Shown here piece by piece: positions 27,038 to 40,200 of a stretch of DNA of 64,000 nucleotides. This DNA is from Colletes latitarsis (lineage: Eukaryota; Arthropoda; Insecta; Hymenoptera; Colletidae). Below the pieces are notes generated by a model, which did no database searches, was not told where the DNA came from, and saw only the letters and a list, made by a program, of their open reading frames with translations. Where the stretch lies: contig NW_027488365.1 in the NCBI RefSeq assembly GCF_051014445.1, positions 1,798,001 through 1,862,000 of the forward strand, in the 5' to 3' direction. Numbering within the stretch: the first letter of the stretch is position 1; every line of letters starts with the position of its first letter. The translations under genes and the position numbers were made by a program.

Positions 27038-29361
27038 ATTTTTGAGGATAACGCATGTTAGGTGTAGGTTTGGCCTGGGATTTTCACTCATCAGACTCAT
27101 ACTTTCGCATTCTTCAAATACTTGTTGAACGGATCCTTGGTTTTTTCTGGTTTGGATTACGTACTAATGTTGGACCACACTGAAACAATCAAATAAACCT
27201 GGCCTTGATAAATATTTTAGAGGATAACGCATGTTAGGTCTGCGTTAGGTCTAGGATTTGCCCTCATCAGGCTCATACCTTCGCATATTTCTCATACTTC
27301 ATGGCTAGATCCTGGGTTATTTCTGGATTGGATCACGTAGTAATGTGGTACCACACTGAAACAGTCGATTAAACCAGGTTTCGATTAATATTTTTGAGGA
27401 TAACGCAAGTTAGGTCTGGGATAGGTCTGGGATTTGCCCTCATCAGGCTCATTCTTTCGCATATTTCTCATACTTGATGGCTAGATCCTGGGCTTTTTCT
27501 GGATTGCATCACGTAGTAATGAAGTACAACACTGAAACAGTCAATTAAACCTGGTTTCCATCAATATTTTAGAGGACAACGCATGTTAGGTCTAGGTAAG
27601 GCCTGGGATTTGCCCTCATCAGGGTCATACTTTCGCAGTTTTAACATACATGTTGACCTGATCGAGGGTTCTTAATGCTTTGGATCACGTAGTAAAGCGG
27701 TACCACCCTGGAACAGTCCATTAAACCTGGTTTGGATCAATATTTTAGAGGATAACGCATGTTAGGTTTGGGTTAGGTCTAGGATTTGCCCTCATCAGGC
27801 TCATACATTCGCATATTTCTCATACTTCATGGCTAGATCCTGGGCTGTTTCTAGATTGCATCACGTAGTAATGAAGTACAACACTGAAACAGTCCATTAA
27901 ACCTGGTTTCGATCAATATTTTTGAGGATAACGCATGTTAGGTCTAGGTTAGGCCTGGGATTTTCACTCATCAGACTCATACTTTCGCATTCTTCACATA
28001 CTTGTTGAACGGATCCTGGGTTTCTTCTGGTTTGGATCACGTAGTAATGTGGGACCACGCTGAAACAGTCAATTAGACCTGGATACGATCAATATTTTAG
28101 AGAATAATTCATGTTTGGTCTAGGTTAGGTCTGGGATTTGCTCTCATCAGGCTCATTCTTTCGCATATTTCTCATACTTCATGGCTAGATCCTGGGCTTT
28201 TTCTGGATTGCATCACGTAGTAATGAAGTACAACACTGAAACAGTCAATTAAACCTGGTTTCCATCAATATCTTAGAGGACAACGCAAGTTAGGTCTGGG
28301 ATAGGTCTGGGATTTGCCCTCATCAGACTCTTACGTTCGCGTTTTTCACATACTTGTTGAACGGATCCTGGGTTTTTTCTGGTTTGGATCACGTAGTAAT
28401 GTGGTACCACACTGAAACATTCAAATAAACCAGGTCTTGATAAATATTTTAGATGATAACGCATGTTAGGTCTGGGTTAGGTCTAGGATTTGCCCCCATC
28501 AGGCTCATACTTTCGCATATTTCTCATACTTGTTGAACAGATCCTGGGTTTTTTCTGGTATGGATCACGCAGTAATGTGGTACCACCCTGAAGCGTTCAG
28601 TTAAACCTGGTCTTGATAAATATTCTTGAGGATAACGCATGTTAGGTCTGGATTAGGTCTAGGATTTGCCCTCATCAGGCTCATACTTTCGCACATTTCT
28701 TATACTTCATGGCTAGATCCTGGGCTCTTTCTGGATTGCATCACGTAGTAATGAAGTACAACACTGAAACAGTCAATTAAACCTGGTTTCCATCAATATC
28801 TTAGAGGACAACGCAAGTTAGGTCTGGGATAGGTCTGGGATTTGCCCTCATCAGACTCATACTTTCGCATTCTTCACATACTTGTTGAACGGATCCTGGG
28901 TTTTTTCTGGTTTGGATCACGTAGTAATGTGGTACCACGCTGAAACAGTCAATTAAACCTGGTTTCGATCAATATTTTAGAGGATAACGCAAGTTAGGTA
29001 CTAGGTTAGGCCTGGGATTTGCCCTCATCAAGGTCATACTTTCGCAGTTTTAACATGCATGTTGACCTGATCGAGGGTTTTTTCTGCTTTGGATCACGTA
29101 ATAAAGTGGTGCCGCAACCAAAACAGTCAATTAAACCTGGTTTCGACCATTATTTTAGAGGATAACGCAAGTTAGGTCTGGGATAGGTCTGGGATCAGCC
29201 CTCATCAGACTCATACTTTCGCACACTTCACATACTCGTTGACAAGATCCTGGGTTTTTTTCTGGTTTGGATCACGTAGTAATGTGGTACCACACTGAAA
29301 CAGTCGATTGAACCTGGTTTCGATTAATATTTTAGAGAATAATTCATGTTAGGTCTAGGTA
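27038..29361 (+). repeat. Divergent satellite monomers
   Basis: Ordinary 176-bp monomers that I could not pair with a long near-identical partner in the window. They carry private changes such as GGATTACGTACTAATGTTGGACC near 27,160, GGTTCTTAATGC near 27,667, GGTGCCGCAACC near 29,108 and GTTAGGTACTAGG near 28,993. They look like an older zone between two younger amplified blocks. Confidence 0.7.
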
Positions 29362-31990
29362 AGGTCTGGGATTTGCTCTCATCAGGCTCATTCTTTCGCA
29401 TATTTCTCATACTTGATGTCTAGATCCTGGGCTTTTTCTGGATTGCATCACGTAGTAATGAAGTACAACACTGAAACAGTCAATTAAACCTGGTTTCCAT
29501 CAATATTTTACAGGACAACGCATGTTAGGTCTAGGTCAGGCCTGGGATTTGCCCTCATCAGGGTCATACTTTCGCAGTTTTAACATACATGTTGACCTGA
29601 TCGAGGGTTTTTTCCGCTTTGGATCACGTAGTAAAGTGGTACCACACTGAAGCAGTCCATTAAACCCGGTTTGGATCAATATTTTAGAGGATAACGCATG
29701 TTAGGTTTGGGTTAGGTCTAGGATTTGCCCTCATCAGGCTCATACTTTCGCATATTTCTCATACTTCATGGCTAGATCCTGGGCTTTTCCTGGATTGCAT
29801 CACGTAGTAATGAAGTACAACACTGAAACAGTCAATTAAACCTGGTTTCCATCAATATTTTAGAGGATAACGCATGTTAGGTTTGGGTTAGGTCTAGGAT
29901 TTGCCCTCATCAGGCTCATACTTTCGCATATTTCTCATACTTCATGTCTAGATCCTGGGCTTTTTCTGGATTGTATCACGTAGTAATGTGGTACCACGCT
30001 GAAACAGTCAATTAAACCTGGTTTCGATCAATATTTTAGAGGATAACGCAAGTTAGGTCTGGGATAGGTCTGGGATTCGCCCTCATCAGGCTCATACTTT
30101 CGCATTCTTCACATACTTGTTGAACGGATCCTGGGCTTTTTCTGGATTGCATCACGTAGTAATGTGGGTCCACACTGAAACAATCAATTAAACCTGGTCT
30201 TGATAAATATTTTAGAGGATAACGCATGTTAGGTCTGGGATAGGTCTGGGATTTGCCCTCATCAGACTCATACTTTCGCACACCTCACATACTCGTTGAA
30301 CAGATCCTGGGTTACTTTCTGGTTTGGATCAGGTAGTAATGTGGTACCACACTGAAGCAGTCGATTAAACCTGGTTTCGATCAATATTTTAGAGAATAAT
30401 TCATGTTAGGTCTAGGTTAGGCCTGGGATTTGCCCTCATCAGGGTCATACTTTCGCAGTTCTAACATACATGTTGACCTGATCGAGGGTTTTTTCTGCTT
30501 TGGATCAGGTAGTAAAGTGGTACCACACTGAAACAGTCCACTAAACCTGGTTTGGATCAATATTTTAGTGGATAATGCATGTTAGGTCTAGGTTAGCCCT
30601 GAGATTTTCACTCATCAGACACATTCTTTCGCATTCATCACATACCTGTTGAACGGATCCTGGGTTTTTTCTGGTTTGGATCGCGTAGTAATGTGGGACC
30701 ACACTGAAGCAATCAATTAAACCTAGCCTTGATAAATATTTTAGAGGATAACGCATGTTAGGTCTCGGTTAGGTCTAGGATTTGCTCTCGTCAGGCTCAT
30801 ACTTTCGCATATTTCTCATACTTGTTGAAGAGATCCTGGGTTTTTCCTGGATTGGATCACGTAGTAATGTGGTACCACACTGAAACAGTCCACTAAACCT
30901 GGTTTGGATCAATATTTTAGAGGATAATGCATGTTAGGTCTAGGTTAGCCCTGAGATTTTCACTCATCAGACACATTCTTTCGCATTCTTCACATACCTG
31001 TTGAACGGATCCTGAGTTTTTTCTGGTTTGGATCACGTAGTAATGTGGGACCACACTGAAGCAATCAATTAAACCTGGTCTTGATAAATATTTTAGAGGA
31101 TAACGCATGTTAGGTCTCGGTCAGGTCTAGGATTTGCCCTCATCAGCCTCATACTTTCGCATATTTCTTATACTTCATGGATAGATCCTGGGCTATTTTC
31201 TGGTTTGGATCACATAGTAATGTGGTACCACACTGAAACAGTTGATTAAACCAGGTTTCGATCAATATTCACGAGGATAACGCATGTTAGGTCTAGGTAA
31301 GGCCTGGGATTTTCACTCATCAGACTCATTCTTTCGCATTCTTCACATACCTGTTGAACGGATCCTGGGTTTTTTCTGGTTTGGATCACGTAGTAATGTG
31401 GGACGACACTGAAGCAATCAATTAAACCTGGTCTTGATAAATATTTTTGAGGATAACGCATGTTAGGTCTGGGTTAGGTCTATGATTTGCCCTCATCAGG
31501 CTGATACTTTCGCATATTTCTCATACTTCATCGCTAGATCCTGGGCTATTTCTGGATTGGATCACGTAGTAATGTGGTACCACACTGAAACAGTCAAATA
31601 AACCTGGTTTCGATCAATATTTTAGAGTACAATGCAAGTTAGGTCTGGGATAGGTCTGGGATTTGCCCACATCAGGGTCATACTTTCGCATTTTTCACAT
31701 ACTTGTTGAACAGATCCTGGGTTTTTTCTGGTTTGGATCGCGCAGTAATGTGGTACCACAATGAAACAGCCCACTAAACCTGGTTTCGATCTATATTTTA
31801 GAGGATAACGAAAGTTATGTCCAGGTTAGGCCTGGGATTTGCTCTCATCAGACTCATGCTTTCACATTTTTCACATACTTGTTGAACAGATCCTGGGTTT
31901 TTTCTGGTATGGATCACGCAGTAATGTGGTACCACACTGAAACATTCAGTTAAACCTGGTCTTGATAAATATTTTTGAGGATAACGCATG

Positions 31991-32012
31991 TTAGGTCTGG
32001 GTTAGGTCTGGG
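31991..32012 (+). repeat. Perfect tandem pair of TTAGGTCTGGG
   Basis: This is the best preserved instance of the 11-mer doublet: two identical TTAGGTCTGGG units back to back, directly followed by ATTTTC. Equivalent perfect pairs sit at 39,009-39,030 and about 50,249-50,270, which are the corresponding positions in HOR copies B and C. Confidence 0.85.
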
Positions 32013-33619
32013 ATTTTCACTCATAAGACTCATACTTTCGTATATTTCTTATACTTCATGGATAGATCCTGGACTATTTTCTGGTTTGGATCACATAGTA
32101 ATGTGGTACCACACTGAAACAGTCCACTAAACCTGGTTTGGATCAATATTTTAGAGGATAATGCATGTTAGGTCTAGGTTAGCCCTGAGATTTTCACACA
32201 TCAGAATCATACTTTCGCATTCTTCAGATACTTGTTGAATGGATCCTGGGTTTTTTCTGGTATGGTTCACGTAGTAATGTGGTACCACACTGAAACAATC
32301 AATTAAACCTGGTCTTGATAAATATTTTAGAGGATAACGCATGTTAGGTCTGGGTTAGGTCTAGGATTTGCTCTCGTCGGGCTCATACTTTCGCATATTT
32401 CTCAAACTTGATGGCTAGATCCTGGGCTTTTTCTGGATTGCATCACGTAGTAATGAAGTACAACACTGAAACAGTCAATTAAACCTGGTTTCCATCAATA
32501 TCTTAGAGGACAACGCAAGTTAAGTCTGGGATAGGTCTGGGATTTGCCCTCATCAGACTCATACCTTCGCATTTTTCACAGACTTGTTGAACAGATCCTG
32601 GGATTTTTCTGGTAGGGATCACGTAGTAATGTGGTACCATACTGAAACATTCAGTTAAACCTGCTCTTGATAAATATTTTTGAGGATATCGCATGTTAGG
32701 TCTGGGTTAGGTTTAGGATTTGCCCTCATCAGGGTCATACTTTCGCAGTTCTCACATACACGTTGACCTGATCGAGGGTTTTTCTGCTTTGGATCACGTA
32801 GTAATGTGGTACCACACTGAAACAGTCAATTAAACATGGTTTCGATCAATATTTTAGAGGTCAATGCAAGTTAGGTCTGGGATAGGTCTGGGATTTGCCC
32901 ACATCAGGGTCATACTTTCGCATTTTTCACATACTTGTTGATCAGATCCTGGGTTTTTTCTGGTTTGGATCGGGCAGTAATGTGGTACCACACTGAAACA
33001 GCCCACTAAACCTGGTTTCGATCAATATTTTAGAGGATAACGAAAGTTATGTCTAGGTTACGCCTGGGATTTGCTCCCATCAAACTCGTGCTTTCGCATT
33101 TTTCACATACTTGTTGAACAGATCCTGGGTTTTTTCTGGTATGGATCACGTAGTAATGTGGTACCACACTGAAACATTCAGTTAAACCTGGTCTTGATAA
33201 ATATTTTTGAGGATAACGCATGTTAGGTCTGGGTTAGGTCTAGGATTTGCCCTCATCAGGCTCATACTTTCGCATATTTCTCAAACTTGATGGCTAGATC
33301 CTGGGCTTTTTCTGGATTGCATCACGTAGTAATGAAGTACAACACTGACACAGTCAATTAAACCTGGTTTCCATCAATATCTTAGAGGACAACGCAAGTT
33401 AGGTCTGGGATAGGTCTGGGATTTGCCCTCATCAGACTCATACGTAACGTTTTTCACATACTTGTTGAACGGATCCTGGGTTTTTTCTGGTTTGGATCAC
33501 GTAGTAATGTGGTACCACACTGAAACATTCAGTTAAACCGGGTCTTGATAAATATTTTTGAGGATAACGCATGTTAGGTCTGGGTTAGGTCTAGGATTTG
33601 CCCTCATCACGCTCATACT

Positions 33620-33660
33620 TTCGCATATTTCTCATACTTCCTGAGCTGTTTCTGGATTGT
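33620..33660 (+). repeat. 11-bp-deleted monomer, example
   Basis: Where the usual class reads CATACTTCATGGCTAGATCCTGGGCTG, this monomer reads CATACTTC then CTGAGCTG, an 11-bp loss that gives a 165-bp unit. The same deletion is present near 36,444, 39,780, 41,176, 51,022 and 52,418. It is confined to HOR copies A, B and C. Confidence 0.85.
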
Positions 33661-36600
33661 ATCACGTAGTAATGTGGTACCACGCTGAAACAGTCAATTA
33701 AACCTTGTTTCGATCAATATTTTAGAGGATAACGCATGTTAGGTTTGGGTTAGGTCTGGGATTCGCCCTCATCAGGCTCATACTTTCGCACACTTCACAG
33801 ACTCGTTTAACAGATCCTGGGTTTTTTCTGGTTTGGTTCACGTAGTAATGTGGTACCACACTGAAACATTCAATTAAACCTGGTCTTGATCAATATTTTA
33901 GAGGATAACGCATGTTAGGTTTGGGTTAGGTCTAGGATTTGCCCACATCAGGCTCATACTTTCGCATTTTTCACATACTTGTTGAACAGATCCCGGCTTT
34001 TTCTGGTTTGGATCGCGCAGTAATGTGGTACCACACTGAAACAGCCCACTAAACCTGGTCTTGATAAATATTATTGAGGATAACGCATGTTAGGTCTGGG
34101 TTAGGTCTAGGATTTGCCCTCATCAGGCTCATACTTTCGCATATTTCTCATACTTCATGGCTAGATCCTGGGCTATTTCTGGATTGGATCACGTAGTAAT
34201 GTGGTACCACACTGAAACAGTCAAATAAACCTGGTTTCGATCAATATTTTAGAGGACAATGCAAGTTAGGTCTGTGATAGGTCTGGGATTTGCCCACATC
34301 AGGGTCATACTTTCGCATTTTTCACATACTTGTTGAACAGATCCTGGGTTTTTTCTGGTTTGGATCGCGCAGTAATGTGGTACCACACTGAAACAGCCCA
34401 CTAAACCTGGTTTCGATCTATATTTTAGAGGATAACGAAAGTTATGTCTAAGTTAGGCCTGGGATTTGCTCTCATCAGACTCATGCTTTCGCATTTTTCA
34501 CATACTTGTTGAACAGATCCTGGGTTTTTTCTGGTATGGATCACGCAGTAATGTGGTACCACACTGAAACATTCAGTTAAACCTGGTCTTGATAAATATT
34601 TTTGAGGATAACGCATGTTAGGTCTGGGTTAGGTCTAGGATTTGCCTTCATCAGGCTCATACTTTCGCATATTTCTTATACTTCATGGATAGATCCTGGA
34701 CTATTTTCTGGTTTGGATCACATAGTAATGTGGTACCACACTGAAACAGTCCACTAAACCCGGTTTGGATCAATATTTTAGAGGATAATGCATGTTAGGT
34801 CTAGGTTAGCCCTGAGATTTTCACACATCAGAATCATACTTTCGCATTCTTCAGATACTTGTTGAATGGATCCTGGGTTTTTTCTGGTATGGTTCACGTA
34901 GTAATGTGGTACCACACTGAAAGAGTCGATTAAACCAGGTTTCGATCAATATTCTTGAGGATAACGCATGTTAGGTCTAGGTAAGGCCTGGGATTTTCAC
35001 TCATCACACTCATTCTTTCGCATTCTTCACATACCTGTTGAATGGATCCTGGGTTTTTTCTGGTTTGGATCACGTAGTAATGTGGGACCACACTGAAACA
35101 ATCAATTAAACCTGGTCTTGATAAATATTTTAGAGGATAACGCATGTTAGGTCTGGGTTAGGTCTAGGATTTGCTCTCGTCAGGCTCATACTTTCGCATA
35201 TTTCTCAAACTTGATGGCTAGATCCTGGGCTTTTTCTGGATTGCATCACGTAGTAATGAAGTACAACAGTGAAACAGTCAATTAAACCTGGTTTCCATCA
35301 ATATCTTAGAGGACAACGAAAGTTAGGTCTGGGATAGGTCTGGGATTTGCCCACATCAGGCTCATACTTTCACATATTTCTCAAACTTGATGGCTAGATC
35401 CTGGGCTTTTTCTGGATTGCATCACGTAGTAATGAAGTACAACACTGAAGCAGTCAATTAAACCTGGTTTCCATCAATATCTTAGAGGACAACGAAAGTT
35501 AGGTCTGGGATAGGTCTGGGATTTGCCCACATCAGGGTCATACTTTCGCATTTTTCACATACTTGTTGATCAGATCCTGGGTTTTTTCTGGTTTGGATCG
35601 GGCAGTAATGTGGTACCACACTGAAACAGCCCACTAAACCTGGTTTCGATCAATATTTTAGAGGATAACGAAAGTTATGTCTAGGTTACGCCTGGGATTT
35701 GCTCCCATCAAACTCGTGCTTTCGCATTTTTCACATACTTGTTGAACAGATCCTGGGTTTTTTCTGGTATGGATCACGTAGTAATGTGGTACCACACTGA
35801 AACATTCAGTTAAACCTGGTCTTGATAAATATTTTTGAGGATAACGCATGTTAGGTCTGGGTTAGGTCTAGGATTTGCCCTCATCAGGGTCATACTTTCG
35901 CAAATTTCTCGAACTTGATGGCTAGATCCTGGGCTTTTTCTGGATTGCATCACGTAGTAATGAAGTACAACACTGAAACAGTCAATTAAACCTGGTTTCC
36001 ATCAATATCTTAGAGGACAACGCAAGTTAGGTCTGGGATAGGTCTGGAATTTGCCCTCATCAGACTCATACGTAACGTTTTTCACATACTTGTTGAACGG
36101 ATCCTGGGTTTTTTCTGGTTTGGATCACGTAGTAATGTGGTACCACACTGAAACATTCAAATAAACCTGGTCTTGATAAATATTTTAGAGGATAACGCAT
36201 GTTAGGTCTAGGTAAGGCCTGGGATTTTCACTCATCAGACTCATTCTTTCGCATTCTTCACATACCTGTTGAACGGATCCTGGGTTTTTTCTGGTATGGA
36301 TCACGTAGTAATGTGGGACCACACTGAAACAATCAATTAAACCTGGTCTTGATAAATATTTTAGAGGATAACGCATGTTAGGTCTGGGTTAGGTCTAGGA
36401 TTTGCTCTCGTCAGGCTCATACTTTCGCATATTTCTCATACTTCCTGGGCTGTTTCTGGATTGTATCACGTAGTAATTTGGTACCACGCTGAAACAGTCA
36501 ATTAAACCTTGTTTCGATCAATATTTTAGAGGATAACGCAAGTTAGGTCTGGGATAGGTCTGGGATTTGCTCTCATCAGGCTCATTCTTTCGCATATTTC

Positions 36601-36850
36601 TCATACTTGATGTCTAGATCCTGGGCTTTTTCTGGATTGCATCACGTAGTAATGAAGTACAACACTGAAACAGTCAATTAAACCTGGTTTCCATCAATAT
36701 TTTACAGGACAACGCATGTTAGGTCTAGGTCAGGCCTGGGATTTGCCCTCATCAGGGTCATACTTTCGCAGTTTTAACATACATGTTGACCTGATCGAGG
36801 GTTTTTTCCGCTTTGGATCACGTAGTAAAGTGGTACCACACTGAAGCAGT

Positions 36851-37206
36851 CAATTAAACCTGGTTTCGATCAATATTTTAGAGGATAACGCAAGTTAGGT
36901 CTGGGATAGGTCTGGGATTCGCCCTCATCAGGCTCATACTTTCGCATTCTTCACATACTTGTTGAACGGATCCTGGGCTTTTTCTGGATTGCATCACGTA
37001 GTAATGTGGGTCCACACTGAAACAATCAATTAAACCTGGTTTCGATCAATATTTTAGAGGATAACGCAAGTTAGGTCTGGGATAGGTCTGGGATTCGCCC
37101 TCATCAGGCTCATACTTTCGCATTCTTCACATACTTGTTGAACGGATCCTGGGCTTTTTCTGGATTGCATCACGTAGTAATGTGGGTCCACACTGAAACA
37201 ATCAAT
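36851..37206 (+). repeat. Single-monomer tandem doublet
   Basis: The stretch starting CAATTAAACCTGGTTTCGAT at 36,851 recurs from 37,027, a shift of 176 bp with no difference that I can see until the next monomer diverges (GGTTTCGATC against GGTCTTGATA). Copy A has one monomer here (30,009 onward), so this is a very recent one-unit gain. Confidence 0.85.
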
Positions 37207-40200
37207 TAAACCTGGTCTTGATAAATATTTTAGAGGATAACGCATGTTAGGTCTGGGATAGGTCTGGGATTTGCCCTCATCAGACTCATACTTTCGCACA
37301 CTTCACATACTCGTTGAACAGATCCTGGGTTACTTTCTGGTTTGGATCAGGTAGTAATGTGGTACCACACTGAAGCAGTCGATTAAACCTGGTTTCGATC
37401 AATATTTTAGAGAATAATTCATGTTAGGTCTAGGTTAGGCCTGGGATTTGCCCTCATCAGGGTCATACTTTCGCAGTTCTAACATACATGTTGACCTGAT
37501 CGAGGGTTTTTTCTGCTTTGGATCAGGTAGTAAAGTGGTACCACACTGAAACAGTCCACTAAACCTGGTTTGGATCAATATTTTAGAGGATAATGCATGT
37601 TAGGTCTAGGTTAGCCCTGAGATTTTCACTCATCAGACACATTCTTTCGCATTCATCACATACCTGTTGAACGGATCCTGGGTTTTTTCTGGTTTGGATC
37701 ACGTAGTAATGTGGGACCACACTGAAGCAATCAATTAAACCTAGCCTTGATAAATATTTTAGAGGATAACGCATGTTAGGTCTCGGTTAGGTCTAGGATT
37801 TGCTCTCGTCAGGCTCATACTTTCGCATATTTCTCATACTTGTTGAAGAGATCCTGGGTTTTTTCTGGATTGGATCACGTAGTAATGTGGTACCACACTG
37901 AAACAGTCCACTAAACCTGGTTTGGATCAATATTTTAGAGGATAATGCATGTTAGGTCTAGGTTAGCCCTGAGATTTTCACTCATCAGACACATTCTTTC
38001 GCATTCTTCACATACCTGTTGAACGGATCCTGAGTTTTTTCTGGTTTGGATCACGTAGTAATGTGGGACCACACTGAAGCAATCAATTAAACCTGGTCTT
38101 GATAAATATTTTAGAGGATAACGCATGTTAGGTCTCGGTCAGGTCTAGGATTTGCCCTCATCAGCCTCATACTTTCGCATATTTCTTATACTTCATGGAT
38201 AGATCCTGGGCTATTTTCTGGTTTGGATCACATAGTAATGTGGTACCACACTGAAACAGTTGATTAAACCAGGTTTCGATCAATATTCACGAGGATAACA
38301 CATGTTAGGTCTAGGTAAGGCCTGGGATTTTCACTCATCAGACTCATTCTTTCGCATTCTTCACATACCTGTTGAACGGATCCTGGGTTTTTTCTGGTTT
38401 GGATCACGTAGTAATGTGGGACGACACTGAAGCAATCAATTAAACCTGGTCTTGATAAATATTTTTGAGGATAACGCATGTTAGGTCTGGGTTAGGTCTA
38501 TGATTTGCCCTCATCAGGCTGATACTTTCGCATATTTCTCATACTTCATCGCTAGATCCTGGGCTATTTCTGGATTGGATCACGTAGTAATGTGGTACCA
38601 CACTGAAACAGTCAAATAAACCTGGTTTCGATCAATATTTTAGAGTACAATGCAAGTTAGGTCTGGGATAGGTCTGGGATTTGCCCACATCAGGGTCATA
38701 CTTTCGCATTTTTCACATACTTGTTGAACAGATCCTGGGTTTTTTCTGGTTTGGATCGCGCAGTAATGTGGTACCACAATGAAACAGCCCACTAAACCTG
38801 GTTTCGATCTATATTTTAGAGGATAACGAAAGTTATGTCTAGGTTAGGCCTGGGATTTGCTCTCATCAGACTCATGCTTTCGCATTTTTCACATACTTGT
38901 TGAACAGATCCTGGGTTTTTTCTGGTATGGATCACGCAGTAATGTGGTACCACACTGAAACATTCAGTTAAACCTGGTCTTGATAAATATTTTTGAGGAT
39001 AACGCATGTTAGGTCTGGGTTAGGTCTGGGATTTTCACTCATAAGACTCATACTTTCGCATATTTCTTATACTTCATGGATAGATCCTGGACTATTTTCT
39101 GGTTTGGATCACATAGTAATGTGGTACCACACTGAAACAGTCCACTAAACCTGGTTTGGATCAATATTTTAGAGGATAATGCATGTTAGGTCTAGGTTAG
39201 CCCTGAGATTTTCACACATCAGAATCATACTTTCGCATTCTTCAGATACTTGTTGAATGGATCCTGGGTTTTTTCTGGTATGGTTCACGTAGTAATGTGG
39301 TACCACACTGAAACAATCAATTAAACCTGGTCTTGATAAATATTTTAGAGGATAACGCATGTTAGGTCTGGGTTAGGTCTAGGATTTGCTCTCGTCGGGC
39401 TCATACTTTCGCATATTTCTCAAACTTGATGGCTAGATCCTGGGCTTTTTCTGGATTGCATCACGTAGTAATGAAGTACAACACTGAAACAGTCAATTAA
39501 ACCTGGTTTCCATCAATATCTTAGAGGACAACGCAAGTTAAGTCTGGGATAGGTCTGGGATTTGCCCTCATCAGACTCATACTTTCGCGTTTTTCACATA
39601 CTTGTTGAACGGATCCTGGGTTTTTTCTGGTTTGGATCACGTAGTAATGTGGTACCACACTGAAACATTCAAATAAACCTGGTCTTGATAAATATTTTAG
39701 AGGATAACGCATGTTAGGTTTGGGTTAGGTCTAGGATTTGCCCACATCAGGCTCATACTTTCGCATATTTCTCATACTTCCTGGGCTGTTTCTGGATTGT
39801 ATCACGTAGTAACTTGGTACCACGTTGAAACAGTCAATTAAACCTTGTTTCGATCAATATTTTAGAGGATAACGCAAGTTAGGTCTGGGATAGGTCTGGG
39901 ATTCGCCCTCATCAGGCTCATACTTTCGCACACTTCACAGACTCGTTTAACAGATCCTGGGTTTTTTCTGGTTTGGTTCACGTAGTAATGTGGTACCAAA
40001 CTGAAACATTCAATTAAACCTGGTCTTGATCAATATTTTAGAGGATAACGCATGTTAGGTTTGGGTTAGGTCTAGGATTTGCCCACATCAGGCTCATACC
40101 TTCGCATTTTTCACAGACTTGTTGAACAGATCCTGGGATTTTTCTGGTAGGGATCACGTAGTAATGTGGTACCATACTGAAACATTCAGTTAAACCTGGT

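Larger units (their letters stand above)
29362..36555 (+). repeat. Higher-order repeat, copy A
   Basis: Aligns to copy B with stepped offsets: 7,194 bp (29,371-29,655), 6,842 then 7,018 bp (30,009-32,555), 7,536 bp (about 32,560-35,300) and 7,888 bp (35,300-36,435). Relative to B it has 352 bp extra near 29,656-30,007, lacks a single-monomer doublet, lacks 518 bp near 32,555 and lacks 352 bp near 35,300. At about 36,435 it switches to a short-form monomer and ends. Matched parts differ only at scattered bases (for example GGATCGCGTAG at 30,681 against GGATCACGTAG in B). Confidence 0.85.
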
